A stretch of DNA of 64,000 nt from an uncultured Chlorobiaceae bacterium (GTDB lineage: Bacteria; Bacteroidota; Chlorobiia; Chlorobiales; Chlorobiaceae), in assembly GCA_903994525.1 (NCBI GenBank), contig CAJEXW010000011.1, positions 1-64,000 of the forward strand. The letters run 5' to 3'. The notes below the pieces were generated by a model. It searched no databases, was not told where the DNA came from, and saw only the letters and a list, made by a program, of their open reading frames with translations. This document shows, one piece after another, positions 52,568 to 63,192 of the stretch (the first letter of the stretch is position 1; every line of letters starts with the position of its first letter). The translations under genes were made by a program, and so were the position numbers.

Positions 52568-52724
52568 AAATATTTTTACTGGATCAGTTGTTTCGTAGAG
52601 CAGGGTGAAAAAATAAAAAAGTTCTGTCCATTTAAGCATTAGAGCCGAACAAAGACAATGTTATCATGTTTTTTATCCAAAGATTTTCTCATTTTGCCCT
52701 CAAGCAGCCTGTTTCATTCACAAA

Positions 52725-52742
52725 GCCCCGGATTTTCGGGGC
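52725..52742 (-). terminator. Terminator of the coiled-coil protein gene
   Basis: Stem GCCCCG (52725-52730) / CGGGGC (52737-52742) with a 6-nt loop; on the minus strand it is followed by a short T-run. It lies just downstream of the gene ending at 52794. Confidence 0.7.
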
Positions 52743-52793
52743 CTTGTACATGCTGCTGATCAATAACGAGTTACCTGACTTTTGGAACGCAGT

Positions 52794-53243
52794 TTATCGT
52801 TTTCTGATACTATAGTCTATTTTGTTCTTTGCCTTTATTAACTCTTCGCTCTCTTTTTTCTTCATCTCTTCAGCTTTTCTTGACTCTTCGCTCTCTTTTT
52901 GTTTGATCTCTTCAGCTTTTTTCTCGGCCTCTTTTAAAGCCTCAGCGTTTATTTTCTGGTGCTCTTCGTTGGCTCTGCTTTCAGCTTGCAGCAAAGTTTC
53001 AGCCTCTTTTTTCTTTAACTCTTCACGGTTTTTTGCTGCCTCCAGAATCGCGGCAGCTTTTAAGTCAGCCAGTCGCTTTTTTCTGCTTGAAGCTTTTACT
53101 CTGGCCGATTTTATTTCGCTTTTTACCTCTGTTGTTACCGATTGCTTTGCTTCGGTGACTTTGTCCGCAGCAAAAGAGAGTGTTGCAGCAATGCAAGTTG
53201 TTGATAATGAAACAATGCAAAGGGCGATCAGACTTTTCTTCAT
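52794..53243 (-). CDS. Exported Lys/Glu-rich coiled-coil protein
   Basis: 149 residues. A signal peptide (about 1-25, cleavage after SFA-A) is followed by a mostly helical, charged region with repeated units such as EEIKQKESEESRKAEEMKKK. Composition is dominated by A, E and K, and the whole mature part is a predicted coiled coil in the periplasm or at the cell surface. No family is recognised. It follows the patatin/BamA gene with 24 bp between them on the same strand. Confidence 0.75.
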   Translation of the reverse strand: MKKSLIALCIVSLSTTCIAATLSFAADKVTEAKQSVTTEVKSEIKSARVKASSRKKRLADLKAAAILEAAKNREELKKKEAETLLQAESRANEEHQKINAEALKEAEKKAEEIKQKESEESRKAEEMKKKESEELIKAKNKIDYSIRKR

Positions 53244-53267
53244 TCTTGTAATCCTTCTCTGTTTTGG

Positions 53268-56030
53268 TTAAAAGGGATGACCTACGCTGAAATATAAGAT
53301 TGTTTCTGAAAATCGTGGTGATACGGAGCCTGTTCTTTGATCATGTTCCCTGGAGGGGAGTATTTTGGAGATTGCTATTCTTGCCGGACCTATTGGCGTT
53401 TCCCATATCATGCTTGTTCCTATACCCTGAAGAGGTGATGCCGCAGAGATGTCATCCAGAGTATCCCAGACATTTCCGATATTGTAGTGCAGGAATAACG
53501 ATGTTGGGAAAAGAATTTCAACCGATGGTTTATAGCCGAGCTGGATGCCTGCTGCTGCCATATTATTTGACTGGAGGGCATTCTCTTTGAGTCCCACGAA
53601 TCTCTGACTGTACGTCGTTCCAGCTCCTCCAAGGAAAAATTTTTCCGACAAAAGCATATTGTTGCTGCTCACACCGAAAAGTCCTGAAAGTTGAAAAGTC
53701 ATTCTGCTCGTGAGCCGGATATTTTCTTCATGGTTTCCTGAGACTTGCCAAAAAAGCTCATGATTGTCAAGCAGAGCAGTTGTGATAGAATATCTGAAAT
53801 TTGTATAACTCCCTGATGTTGGTATCAGAGCGTTGTTCCTTGAATCCATGGTTAATTGTGTACCCAGAGAGAGCATCGTACTGTTGGCCTTGTTCAGTTC
53901 ACCCATTGTGTTGCCTGCGGTATATGATTGTGCGTTTTGGAGCGTCATATCAGCAATGAATTGTCCATTTTTTCGGATTCTTGCACCAAACGCATGGGTA
54001 AGGCCATATTTCTGGATGCCGTAATTGCTTATCTTCTCTGTTGTTTCAAGATGTTCAAAAACGTGCTGGTCATAAAAGAGTCGGGAGGACATTGTGAAAT
54101 GAGAGGTCCCAATGCGTGGCATGGAAAACTCCATGTTTGCAAGAGAGCCGTTGCGTCCTGTTTTAAGCCACCCCCCGATAGAGCTGGTATTTCCGCCCAA
54201 ATTTTCGTCTCTGATATCTATCAGCAGTTGGGCATCATTCGTTTCATCATATCGTAATCCAAAACGAAGCACTGATGAGGGCTTCTCTTCAAACGAAAAC
54301 CTGAGTAGTTGATCGCCCGGTTTTGAAGCTGAGGGATTTTCCGCAGCGAGTGATACCCTGTTGAACACCCCGGTTTCATAAAGATTATCTACCGACTCTT
54401 CTGCTTTTACAAGAGTGAACGCACGAGTTGAGTCAATTTTTATTTCACGAGTTATTGGGGTGATTTTGGTAAGATTTTTGTCTCTGTGAATCTGGATACT
54501 CTGTGGTTTTCCAGAGGAGAGTGTTACCTGGAGCACGCCATTACTGATCTCGGTATCAGTAATGGTGACAAGGCTATACCCTTTTTTTCGGTATTCTTTT
54601 ATCAGTGACTCGAGGCATTTTGTGCCCTCACTGTTCTTATAGAGTTTTCCAATGACATCTTTAAAACAGCTTTCGATCTTTTCTGGTGCGGGGAGATCTG
54701 GTGGGCCTCCCAAAATCGTTACATGATGTAGTGCCGGAAGTGGCTCAAGATGAAAAACAGCCGTGTGATGTTTTTTATCAAGCACTGCATAGACTCTGGT
54801 AAAGAGATCTGTTTCCAGCAACTCCTGAAGAGTTTTCTTCACATCAATTCCCTGCATGAGGATGGATGTAATCCTCTCTCCAGGGATCGGATCTTCATGA
54901 CGAAAAAAAGCGCTTTTTTTCCAGTTACCAATGAATCTGCCTTGAGTATGTTTTTGTTTTATCTGCTGTTTAATCTTTTTTGCCAGTGCTTTACCTGTGG
55001 CATATCCTGACTCCACAAGCTCCGTAATATTTGAAAAATCGGTGGCTTTATGGTTTTTAAGATCAGGACTGATGACCATATCTGCTTTTGCAAGCTGTAC
55101 AGGATACTGTAATTTGGTAAGAATGGTCATGGCTTGATCTGCCGCTTTCCAGGGAAGATCAAGCTCCTCGCCCGTTGCGTACATACTTCCGTGCGTATCA
55201 ATTGCTATTTTATAATCTGCGCTCAATGTCTCAAGTTCGTCGACCGGAAGGTTTGCAACGAGACCTCCATCGACCAGATGGTAGTTGTTTTGTACGATTG
55301 GTTCATAGAGGATAGGGATGGTGCTGCTGGCCCGGATTGCTTCAGACAGCGATCCGGAACTCAGCGTTATACGCATTCCTGAAACAAGATCGGTGGCAAC
55401 AGCTCTGAAGTTAATCGGCAGGGATGAGAAATCGTTTGAAGTGTGGTAAAGGGCGTGCAAGGCCAGAAGATCAAGGCGTCCTGTGATCAATTGGGCGGAA
55501 TTCAGCGATTTTGGGATAATCAGCTTTAATTTTTTAAACCGGATGGCAATTGACGCTCTATCCCTGATTCGCTGCTGCTCAAGAAAAATATTTGATCGGG
55601 TGTAATCGTTGTTGAGAGAAAGAAAAGAGTCCCAAGGGATGGTGTGTACTATCTCTTCTATTTCAGTCGGGCTGTATCCACTACTGTAGAGCCCCCCGAT
55701 AATAGCTCCCATGCTTGTGCCAGCGATACAGTCAACAGGAACATCCTCCTCCTCAAAAGCCCTGAGTATACCAATTTGTGCAAAGCTGTTGGCGCCTCCA
55801 CCTGAAAGAGCCAGGCCGATGGTTTTTCGTGCCGGTTTCATGGCGCGGCACAGTGCAAAGCGGCGTTGGGGAAGTTTTAGCGTGTCTGGGTAGACAATAA
55901 CGGTCGGAGAGGCCACGGCATCGGAAATTTCTGCAAGTATCATAAGAAGCGATATGATAAGCAGTGAAACTGTTAAAAAAGCACTTCTGATGGTCAACAA
56001 TGGTGATACTCCTTGTTCATTGTCCAGCAA
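53268..56030 (-). CDS. Patatin-like phospholipase with POTRA and BamA-type barrel (type Vd autotransporter-like)
   Basis: 920 residues. After a signal-anchor-like N-terminus (about 12-40), the patatin domain (about 70-300) has the oxyanion motif ALSGGGANSFAQIG, the nucleophile GTSMGA and the catalytic Asp in VDGGLVANLP. POTRA-like sequence follows (about 390-560; GYSLVTITDTEI and YETGVFNRVSLA). The C-terminal 340 residues form a 16-strand outer-membrane barrel ending in ILYFSVGHPF. The order matches PlpD-type type Vd secretion, in which the barrel exports or displays its own lipase. It is monocistronic with the coiled-coil gene downstream, and divergent from accD. Confidence 0.9.
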   Translation of the reverse strand: MLDNEQGVSPLLTIRSAFLTVSLLIISLLMILAEISDAVASPTVIVYPDTLKLPQRRFALCRAMKPARKTIGLALSGGGANSFAQIGILRAFEEEDVPVDCIAGTSMGAIIGGLYSSGYSPTEIEEIVHTIPWDSFLSLNNDYTRSNIFLEQQRIRDRASIAIRFKKLKLIIPKSLNSAQLITGRLDLLALHALYHTSNDFSSLPINFRAVATDLVSGMRITLSSGSLSEAIRASSTIPILYEPIVQNNYHLVDGGLVANLPVDELETLSADYKIAIDTHGSMYATGEELDLPWKAADQAMTILTKLQYPVQLAKADMVISPDLKNHKATDFSNITELVESGYATGKALAKKIKQQIKQKHTQGRFIGNWKKSAFFRHEDPIPGERITSILMQGIDVKKTLQELLETDLFTRVYAVLDKKHHTAVFHLEPLPALHHVTILGGPPDLPAPEKIESCFKDVIGKLYKNSEGTKCLESLIKEYRKKGYSLVTITDTEISNGVLQVTLSSGKPQSIQIHRDKNLTKITPITREIKIDSTRAFTLVKAEESVDNLYETGVFNRVSLAAENPSASKPGDQLLRFSFEEKPSSVLRFGLRYDETNDAQLLIDIRDENLGGNTSSIGGWLKTGRNGSLANMEFSMPRIGTSHFTMSSRLFYDQHVFEHLETTEKISNYGIQKYGLTHAFGARIRKNGQFIADMTLQNAQSYTAGNTMGELNKANSTMLSLGTQLTMDSRNNALIPTSGSYTNFRYSITTALLDNHELFWQVSGNHEENIRLTSRMTFQLSGLFGVSSNNMLLSEKFFLGGAGTTYSQRFVGLKENALQSNNMAAAGIQLGYKPSVEILFPTSLFLHYNIGNVWDTLDDISAASPLQGIGTSMIWETPIGPARIAISKILPSREHDQRTGSVSPRFSETILYFSVGHPF

Positions 56031-56118
56031 TAAAGGTTATATTGAGGCTGTTTTTGAGAACTCAGGCAGACTTTATATCTTGAGCTTTAATGTATAACCT
56101 TTACTCTTCATTGTAAAA

Positions 56119-56958
56119 ATGGGTTGGTTTAAACGGGTAAAACCTTCAATACGTCCTACTGACAAACGAGACATGCCGGAAGGATTGTGGTGGAAATGTG
56201 AAGAGTGCGGAGCAGCGCTTCACAAAATTCAGCTTGAAGATCATCTTTTTACCTGCCCGCAATGTGCTCACCATTTCAGGATATCTCCCTACAAATATTT
56301 TTCCATTCTTTTTGATGGAGACAAGTATACAGAATTTGGTGATGAGCTTCGTGCTGCTGACCCTCTTCTTTTTACTGATACTAAAAAATACCTCGACCGA
56401 GTGCATGATACCCTTGAAAAAAAGGGAAAAACAGAGGCTTGCCGAAATGCTTACGGAGAGTGCGCTGGCGCTCATCTTGTTGTTTCGGCGATGGATTTTG
56501 GTTTTATCGGGGGCTCCATGGGCTCTGTTGTCGGTGAAAAAATAGCACGTGCGGTTGATAAATCGCTTGAACTGAATGCTCCGCTGCTTGTTATCTCCCA
56601 GTCAGGGGGAGCAAGGATGATGGAGGGTGCCTTCAGCCTCATGCAGATGGCCAAGACAGCCGCCCGACTTACACGGCTCAGCGAGAAGAAACTTCCCTAT
56701 ATCTCTCTTTTGACTGATCCAACCATGGGGGGGATTACAGCCTCCTTTGCAATGCTTGGTGACATCAATATCAGCGAACCGAAAGCACTGATAGGTTTTG
56801 CTGGCCCCAGGGTGATCAGGGATACCATTAAAAGAGATCTGCCCGAAGGATTTCAACGAGCTGAATTTCTGCTTGAACACGGCTTTCTTGACCGTATTAT
56901 TCCCCGGCGTGAATTGAAGCGTGAACTGGTCAGTCTGCTCAGTATGCTGAAAATTTAG
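56119..56958 (+). CDS. accD: Acetyl-CoA carboxylase carboxyltransferase subunit beta
   Basis: 279 residues, full length. A zinc ribbon lies at the N-terminus ([12 protein letters not shown] and [10 protein letters not shown]), followed by the crotonase-like carboxyltransferase domain with [14 protein letters not shown] and [19 protein letters not shown], which bind the acetyl-CoA. With AccA it transfers CO2 from biotin to acetyl-CoA to start fatty acid synthesis. Its stop is 1 bp from the end of the convergent thyX. Confidence 0.97.
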   Translation: MGWFKRVKPSIRPTDKRDMPEGLWWKCEECGAALHKIQLEDHLFTCPQCAHHFRISPYKYFSILFDGDKYTEFGDELRAADPLLFTDTKKYLDRVHDTLEKKGKTEACRNAYGECAGAHLVVSAMDFGFIGGSMGSVVGEKIARAVDKSLELNAPLLVISQSGGARMMEGAFSLMQMAKTAARLTRLSEKKLPYISLLTDPTMGGITASFAMLGDINISEPKALIGFAGPRVIRDTIKRDLPEGFQRAEFLLEHGFLDRIIPRRELKRELVSLLSMLKI

Positions 56959-56959
56959 T

Positions 56960-57610
56960 TCAAATCCATCCCATCGCTGCTGCTGTCACAGGGAATTGTG
57001 AGATAAATATCTTTTTGATCTCCAACGCAATCTCGCGGTGCTCTTGCTGTGTGCTGCTGTCGCTTCGTACCTCAAGGTAGTGAATCCAGCTCCTGACCGA
57101 ACCTTTCATGTAGAGCTTCGTCTGCGTGGCAAGAGGCAATAACACACGGGCGCACTCTTTGGCAATCCCTTTTTCAAGTGCCTGGTTGTACTGATCAAGT
57201 GCAGTGCTGGCCATGCGCTCTTGTGCTTCAGCAAACCACAGCTTTGTGGCATCATCCAAATCGTCAAGAGAGTTCTGGCGGTTTTTGCTGTCCTGTCTGC
57301 GAGGCTGATAGCGTTCGATCTCCTGTGCCCTGGCATAGCGTTGTGAGAATTCCTGAAACTGGAAGCTTTTATGGCGCAAAATCTGCGGGGAAATTGCACG
57401 GGATGTGATAATTTCAACACTCATATCAACCATCTCAAAAATGCTCCAGTGTTTGTGCTCAATGCAATAGGCGAGGAGCTTCTGATAATCAAGTGTTTCC
57501 TGGTGGGGGCTTGATACTCTTGCACAGTAGGCAATCAGCCCTTCTGGCGTGAGCGTCTGGTTGTCAACCTGGATGAGTGGAGCGGTGACTGCAATGAGGC
57601 GTACCTGCAT
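56960..57610 (-). CDS. thyX: FAD-dependent thymidylate synthase ThyX
   Basis: 216 residues. ThyX converts dUMP to dTMP with FAD and methylenetetrahydrofolate. The signature RHR-x7-S appears as [13 protein letters not shown], that is, with Lys at the third position, which is unusual. It also has [33 protein letters not shown] and QQEHREIA. The gene is convergent with accD and separated from clpP by about 265 bp. Confidence 0.93.
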   Translation of the reverse strand: MQVRLIAVTAPLIQVDNQTLTPEGLIAYCARVSSPHQETLDYQKLLAYCIEHKHWSIFEMVDMSVEIITSRAISPQILRHKSFQFQEFSQRYARAQEIERYQPRRQDSKNRQNSLDDLDDATKLWFAEAQERMASTALDQYNQALEKGIAKECARVLLPLATQTKLYMKGSVRSWIHYLEVRSDSSTQQEHREIALEIKKIFISQFPVTAAAMGWI

Positions 57611-57876
57611 GTTTTATTGATGTTGAGGTGGGTTGTCTGACTTCGCTGAATATAGCGGAAATGGCTCCATTTTCCATCTTCTGTACAAAAGGGAAGAGAG
57701 TTCTCTTTTTTTTGCAGATTGGAACGTGAACACTTGATTTATTGTTGTCACTGCGTATTTTGCAGGTCAATGTACAGCAGGCTGGCATATTGATTGATAT
57801 GCAGCTTTTTGGATAAGGCGCTTTTGCCGCCGCCATGTTTTTAAGCCGTTAACCAATTACAAACAGTAGAGCAATT

Positions 57877-58554
57877 ATGGCAAATATTAATTTTGGTTTT
57901 GAACACCATGCCAAAAAAATGTACTCAGGCGCAATAGAGCAGGGGATCACCAACTCTCTTGTACCCATGGTCATCGAGACATCAGGAAGAGGGGAGAGGG
58001 CATTCGATATTTTTTCAAGGTTGTTGCGTGAGCGCATCATCTTTCTCGGCAGCGGGATTGATGAACATGTCGCGGGTCTGATTATGGCCCAGCTTATTTT
58101 TCTCGAATCTGAAGATCCTGAACGTGACATTTATATCTATGTCAACTCTCCGGGCGGAAGTGTTTCTGCCGGTCTTGGTATCTACGATACCATGCAGTAT
58201 ATCCGTCCGGAAGTTTCCACAGTCTGTGTTGGTATGGCGGCAAGCATGGGGGCATTTCTTCTGGCAAGCGGAGCAAAAGGCAAGAGAGCCTCGCTTCCCC
58301 ATTCACGCATCATGATTCATCAGCCATCCGGTGGTGCGCATGGACAGGAGACAGATATTGTTATCCAGGCGCGGGAAATTGAGAAGATTCGGACATTGCT
58401 TGACGAACTGCTTGCCAAACACACCGGCAAAGATGTGGCGCAGGTGAGGGAAGATTCAGAAAGAGATCGCTGGATGAACGCACAGGAGGCGCTCGATTAT
58501 GGCATTATCGACGCTATTTTTGAGAAACGTCCAGCGCCTGAAAAAAAGGACTAA
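57877..58554 (+). CDS. clpP: ATP-dependent Clp protease proteolytic subunit
   Basis: 225 residues of the S14 serine protease family. Ser in [14 protein letters not shown], His in [14 protein letters not shown] and Asp in [20 protein letters not shown] form the catalytic triad. The tetradecamer degrades proteins fed by ClpX or ClpA-type ATPases, none of which is adjacent. valS begins 16 bp after its stop. Confidence 0.97.
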   Translation: MANINFGFEHHAKKMYSGAIEQGITNSLVPMVIETSGRGERAFDIFSRLLRERIIFLGSGIDEHVAGLIMAQLIFLESEDPERDIYIYVNSPGGSVSAGLGIYDTMQYIRPEVSTVCVGMAASMGAFLLASGAKGKRASLPHSRIMIHQPSGGAHGQETDIVIQAREIEKIRTLLDELLAKHTGKDVAQVREDSERDRWMNAQEALDYGIIDAIFEKRPAPEKKD

Positions 58555-58570
58555 CCTGAGCCAGCATATC

Positions 58571-61282
58571 ATGAGCGATCATAGGGAAGCATTTAATCTG
58601 GAAAAAAGTTATAACCATCACGATGTTGAAGAGCGGTGGCAGAGTGCGCACTGGGAGACGGCCGGGAGTTTTCATGCAGAGAGTTCGCGTCTCCTGAAAG
58701 AGGGTAAAGAGCCCTATACGGTGCTTATGCCGCCACCGAATGTGACCGGAAGCCTGACGCTCGGTCATGTGCTGAACCATACGCTGCAGGATATTTTTAT
58801 ACGCTATAACCGTATGACTGGCAAGGAGGCGTTGTGGCTTCCCGGTACCGATCATGCCGGTATTGCAACGCAGACCGTGGTGGAGAAAAAGCTGAAAAAA
58901 GAGGGGATTACCCGTCACGATCTGGGGCGCAAGGAGTTTCTTGATCATGTCTGGCAGTGGAGGGATGAGTATGGTGGTCTTATTCTCAAGCAGCTTCGCA
59001 AGCTTGGCATCTCCTGCGACTGGCGTCGCAACCTCTTTACCATGGATGATGGCGCTTCAAAAGCGGTCATTAACGCTTTTGTGGCGCTCTATCGTGATGG
59101 ATTGATCTATCGTGGTGCCCGTATTATCAACTGGTGTCCGGTGTCGCAGACTGCTCTCTCCGATGAAGAGGTGATTATGAAGCCGCGTCGTGACAAGCTG
59201 GTCTATGTACAGTATGCTCTGGTCAGCCATCCCGGGGAATATATCACCATTGCGACCGTAAGGCCTGAAACCATTCTGGCCGACGTTGCCATTGCCGTTA
59301 ACCCCGAAGACCCTCGTTTTCGTCATCTGGTTGGGCAGTATGCCATTGTTCCAGTTGCAGGGCGCCATATTCCCGTTATTGCTGATGATTACGTTGATAT
59401 TGAGTTTGGGACCGGAGCGCTGAAAATTACTCCTGCCCATGATCCCAATGACTATCAGGTTGCCCGAAGGCACAATCTTCCAATACTGTCAGTTATAGGC
59501 AAAGATGGTCGAATGACTGACGAATTTGGTTATGGCGGTATGGACCGATTTGATGCCCGGGCAAAAATTCTCAAGGATCTTGAAGAGCTTGGTCATCTGG
59601 ATCGCATTGAGGAGTATGAGCACAATGTGGGCTACTCCGAGCGGGCAGATGTGGTGGTAGAGCCCTATCTCTCCGAGCAGTGGTTTGTTAAAATGAAACC
59701 TCTTGCCGAGCCAGCACTGAAGGTTGTCAATGATGGTGAAATCCATTTTCATCCCCGGCAATGGATCAATACCTATCGCCACTGGATGGAAAACATTCAG
59801 GACTGGTGCATCTCGCGCCAGATCTGGTGGGGGCATCGTATTCCCGCCTGGTATGACACAGAAGGTCGCGTATGGGTTGCCGCTTCTTATCAGGAGGCCT
59901 GTCATCTTGCTGGTACCGACAAGCTGGTGCAGGATGAAGATGTGCTCGACACCTGGTTTTCTTCATGGCTCTGGCCATTGACAACGCTTGGCTGGACCGA
60001 CAAGCAGAGCGATAATGATGATCTCAAATCGTTTTATCCAACCAATACCCTTGTCACCGGCCCCGACATTATCTTTTTCTGGGTTGCCAGAATGATTATG
60101 GCAGGTCTCTATTTTAAAGGGGATGTGCCTTTTCGTGATGTCTATTTTACCAGTATTATCCGCGATATGAAAGGGAGAAAACTCTCCAAATCATTGGGTA
60201 ATTCACCTGATCCACTCAAGGTGATTGATACTTATGGTACCGATGCACTCCGTTTCACCATCATCTATATTGCACCTTTTGGTCAGGATGTGCTTTTTGG
60301 AGAGGAAAAATGTGAGCTGGGCCGGAATTTTGCCACAAAAATCTGGAATGCTACACGCCTTGTCTTCATGCAGCGCGAGAAGTATTTCGGCGATCAGGAG
60401 GAGTTTTCAGCATTCTACAGAACGTTTAAGCCATCGTTTCCAACACTGGATCTGGCTGAGCAGTGGCTTCTTGCCGGCTATCATGGTATGCTTGAACGCT
60501 ATCATCATGGTTTCAGCCAGTTCAGGGTGAATGAAATTGTGAAACTGATTCATGATTTTTTCTGGGGCGATTATTGCGACTGGTATCTTGAGGCGCTCAA
60601 GGTGAAACTTTCCGGGGATGTGACAAAAGATGATGCTCGAAATGCGGTGTGTTTTGCTGTGTATGTTCTTGAGGGTACCCTGCAAGCCTTGCATCCTGTC
60701 ATGCCTTTTATTACCGATGAGATATGGCACCATGTACTTCCTCATACAGCAGATGAGAGCATAGCCCTCTCGTCGATGCCCCATGCCGATGTGTCGCTCT
60801 CAGGAGTGGATGTTCAGGCTTTTTCTCTTGTACAGAAGATTGTTAAAGAGGTCAGAAGCCTGCGCTCTCTGTTTGGAGTTCCACACAAAAGTGAGGCTGA
60901 AATTCGGCTCAGAGCCTCCAGTGAGGCCGATAGTCTTGTGATTACGGCAAATCTTTCGCTGATTGCGGCGCTTGGTCAGTGTCTTCCAGCGTTGATTGAG
61001 AGTGCCGAAAGTCCCCGTCATGCTGCCAGCTCTGTTGTTGAGGGAAATGAACTCTTTGTGCTGCTTGAAGGTTTAATATCGTTCGATAAAGAGCGTGTAC
61101 GTCTTCAAAAAGAGATTGATAATATCGCCTCCTACGTTGCTTCGATTCGAAAAAAGCTTTCGAACCGGGGTTTTGTTGACAATGCCCTCCCTGATCTTAT
61201 TGAAAAAGAGCGTGAAAAACTGAGGGAGGCTGAGGATAATCTTGAAAAACTTGCAAGGAATCTTGCTGTTCTTAGTGACTAA
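58571..61282 (+). CDS. valS: Valyl-tRNA synthetase
   Basis: 903 residues from the ATG at 58571 ([18 protein letters not shown]); the frame runs up to 58499 but overlaps clpP. The class I motifs are present: [17 protein letters not shown] (HIGH-type) and [15 protein letters not shown] (KMSKS-type, with Leu for Met). The editing domain lies between them ([17 protein letters not shown]). The C-terminal coiled coil ([19 protein letters not shown]) that binds tRNA is complete. A 9-bp inverted repeat follows at 61342. Confidence 0.97.
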   Translation: MSDHREAFNLEKSYNHHDVEERWQSAHWETAGSFHAESSRLLKEGKEPYTVLMPPPNVTGSLTLGHVLNHTLQDIFIRYNRMTGKEALWLPGTDHAGIATQTVVEKKLKKEGITRHDLGRKEFLDHVWQWRDEYGGLILKQLRKLGISCDWRRNLFTMDDGASKAVINAFVALYRDGLIYRGARIINWCPVSQTALSDEEVIMKPRRDKLVYVQYALVSHPGEYITIATVRPETILADVAIAVNPEDPRFRHLVGQYAIVPVAGRHIPVIADDYVDIEFGTGALKITPAHDPNDYQVARRHNLPILSVIGKDGRMTDEFGYGGMDRFDARAKILKDLEELGHLDRIEEYEHNVGYSERADVVVEPYLSEQWFVKMKPLAEPALKVVNDGEIHFHPRQWINTYRHWMENIQDWCISRQIWWGHRIPAWYDTEGRVWVAASYQEACHLAGTDKLVQDEDVLDTWFSSWLWPLTTLGWTDKQSDNDDLKSFYPTNTLVTGPDIIFFWVARMIMAGLYFKGDVPFRDVYFTSIIRDMKGRKLSKSLGNSPDPLKVIDTYGTDALRFTIIYIAPFGQDVLFGEEKCELGRNFATKIWNATRLVFMQREKYFGDQEEFSAFYRTFKPSFPTLDLAEQWLLAGYHGMLERYHHGFSQFRVNEIVKLIHDFFWGDYCDWYLEALKVKLSGDVTKDDARNAVCFAVYVLEGTLQALHPVMPFITDEIWHHVLPHTADESIALSSMPHADVSLSGVDVQAFSLVQKIVKEVRSLRSLFGVPHKSEAEIRLRASSEADSLVITANLSLIAALGQCLPALIESAESPRHAASSVVEGNELFVLLEGLISFDKERVRLQKEIDNIASYVASIRKKLSNRGFVDNALPDLIEKEREKLREAEDNLEKLARNLAVLSD

Positions 61283-61341
61283 TTGTTTGCTTCTCTTGTG
61301 TTTTTGAAGCGTTTCGAGTGTTGTGATTAGGTTAAATCAGC

Positions 61342-61366
61342 GAAAAGTGGTACATTCCCACTTTTC
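61342..61366. promoter_or_regulatory. Perfect inverted repeat between valS and rpoD
   Basis: GAAAAGTGG (61342-61350) pairs exactly with CCACTTTTC (61358-61366) around a 7-nt loop. It could be a weak terminator for valS, though the T-run is inside the stem rather than after it, or an operator in front of rpoD. I cannot decide from sequence alone. Confidence 0.5.
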
Positions 61367-61429
61367 CGGTTTATCAGGCAGGCCGGCTCGACTGGTTAAC
61401 ATTGCCTAAGTTCTTAAGGGGAGTTTTAC

Positions 61430-62329
61430 ATGAGGCAACTCAAAATAAGCAAGCAGATAACTAATCGTGAAAGCCTTTCTCTTGACAGATATCTTCAGGA
61501 GATTGGTAAATATGATCTTTTGACCGCTGAAGATGAGGTACGGTTGACCAAGGCGATTAAAGAGGGGTTTGATATGCCGGTTGATACCACTGAATACAAG
61601 CGTGCCAAACGTGCTCTTGATAAATTGATCAAAGGAAACCTTCGTTTTGTCGTCTCTGTTGCGAAGCAGTACCAGAATCAGGGGTTGACCCTTGGTGACC
61701 TTATCAATGAAGGTAATCTTGGTCTTATAAAGGCAGCAAAGAGGTTTGATGAGACCCGTGGATTCAAATTCATCTCTTATGCGGTATGGTGGATTCGGCA
61801 GTCCATTCTTCAGGCGCTGGCAGAGCAGTCGAGAATTGTGAGGCTTCCGTTAAACAGGGTAGGTACTCTCAACAAGATCAGCAAAGCATACAGCCAGCTT
61901 GAACAGGAGTTTGAGCGGGATCCCAATACCCGGGAGCTTGCCACTTTGCTTGAGATGGATTCCCAGGATGTAGCAGACACATTGAAAATTGCTGGTCGGC
62001 ATGTTTCTGTCGATGCGCCATTTGCACAAGGAGATGATAATCGTCTGCTTGATGTGTTGCAGAACGATGGTCATCTTCCTGATTATGGTCTTAACCGTGA
62101 TTCACTCACCCTTGAGGTTGAACGCTCACTTTCTGTTCTTGCACCCAGAGAGGCTGATGTTATCAAATCCTATTTTGGCATTGGTATGGATAACCCTCTT
62201 ACCCTCGAGGAGATTGGTGAGAAGTTCAGGTTGACAAGGGAGCGTGTGCGCCAGATCAAGGAGAAGGCGATCCGGAGACTGAGGCAGTCGGCTTACAGCA
62301 AAATACTCAAGGAGTATATTGGGAGCTGA
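61430..62329 (+). CDS. rpoD: Primary-type RNA polymerase sigma factor RpoD/SigA
   Basis: 299 residues, shorter than E. coli sigma-70 but typical of the Bacteroidetes/Chlorobi primary sigma factor, which lacks most of region 1.1. Region 1.2/2 shows [20 protein letters not shown] and the core [20 protein letters not shown]; region 2.4 has [17 protein letters not shown] (-10 recognition). Region 4.2 has [20 protein letters not shown] (-35 recognition). A ribosome site (AAGGGGAG) lies before the ATG. Confidence 0.95.
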   Translation: MRQLKISKQITNRESLSLDRYLQEIGKYDLLTAEDEVRLTKAIKEGFDMPVDTTEYKRAKRALDKLIKGNLRFVVSVAKQYQNQGLTLGDLINEGNLGLIKAAKRFDETRGFKFISYAVWWIRQSILQALAEQSRIVRLPLNRVGTLNKISKAYSQLEQEFERDPNTRELATLLEMDSQDVADTLKIAGRHVSVDAPFAQGDDNRLLDVLQNDGHLPDYGLNRDSLTLEVERSLSVLAPREADVIKSYFGIGMDNPLTLEEIGEKFRLTRERVRQIKEKAIRRLRQSAYSKILKEYIGS

Positions 62330-62385
62330 TTGACTCTCAAAAGTACAGTAGAGTGGTAAGCTGGCAATTTTGCTTGCTCTCCACT

Positions 62386-63192
62386 CTATACTGCCGATAT
62401 CCATACCGGCGCACCGTCTCCCAGACCAAGCAGTTTTGCTGCATGGCCATTTCGTACTGCAATTTCGATCATTCCGCTGCTTCCCACATAAGCAAGAAGT
62501 TGCTGATCAGCAACCTCTCCATAGGTAATAGATATCGGCAAGGGTGGGCAACCCTTGGTCTCTACTAGCCACTCTCTTGAAAAATCAATACTCTCGCTGT
62601 CGATCGATGTGACCAGATTTCCAAAATGGTCGACAGAGATAATTTGGCCATTCCAGGATCTTCCGTTATCAGATGTTGTACAGTCTGGCAACAAGATTGT
62701 CGTACATTTTGAGGGATCCATTTCATTTCCAAGCTCAAGCGGAGAAACGCCGGAGGCAAGATGTGCAGCGGCAGGAGAAAAAACATCTCGTCCATGAAAT
62801 GTGGAGCTTTGAGTTCTGAGCATATAGTGCTCTTTGGTAATCTGGACGCAGTGTCGAATATTGTCACTCTGTAAAATCTTTGTGAGCAATCCATTGTCAG
62901 GTGCCAAAAAGGTGTATCGATCAGTTTTGATTGCTATGGCTTTGCGGGAAGTGCCTACTCCAGGGTCAACTATTGCAATAAAAATTGTGCCGTCAGGGAA
63001 AAAATGTCTTGACTTGCCAAGCAGGAATGCACCCTGAACGATGTTCTGTGGTGAGATGGCATGAGTGAGATCAATAATCTGTGCTGAAGGCGCAAGCGAA
63101 ACGATGACCCCTTTCATTTGTCCGATGAAAGTGTCAGCGAGACCAAAATCGGTCATCAAAACGATAACAGGGTGGTGTTGCATGTGGTTCAT
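62386..63192 (-). CDS. SAM hydroxide adenosyltransferase (DUF62 family)
   Basis: 268 residues. Landmark motifs are MTDFGLADTFIGQMKG at the start, IDLTHAISPQNIVQGAF, VDPGVGTSRKAIA, FLAPDNGLLT, TFHGRDVFSPAAAHLASG and SVDHFGNLVTSI. Family members bind S-adenosylmethionine and split it with water to give adenosine and methionine. The gene starts immediately after the stop of the LptF/G-type permease gene, so it is translated from the same message. It is convergent with rpoD. Confidence 0.92.
   Translation of the reverse strand: MNHMQHHPVIVLMTDFGLADTFIGQMKGVIVSLAPSAQIIDLTHAISPQNIVQGAFLLGKSRHFFPDGTIFIAIVDPGVGTSRKAIAIKTDRYTFLAPDNGLLTKILQSDNIRHCVQITKEHYMLRTQSSTFHGRDVFSPAAAHLASGVSPLELGNEMDPSKCTTILLPDCTTSDNGRSWNGQIISVDHFGNLVTSIDSESIDFSREWLVETKGCPPLPISITYGEVADQQLLAYVGSSGMIEIAVRNGHAAKLLGLGDGAPVWISAV

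Noticed and set aside
52822..53271. 149-codon plus-strand open frame rich in Phe and Ser
   Set aside because: It is the complement of the Lys/Glu-rich coiled-coil gene; the composition is what reverse-complemented AAA and GAA codons give.
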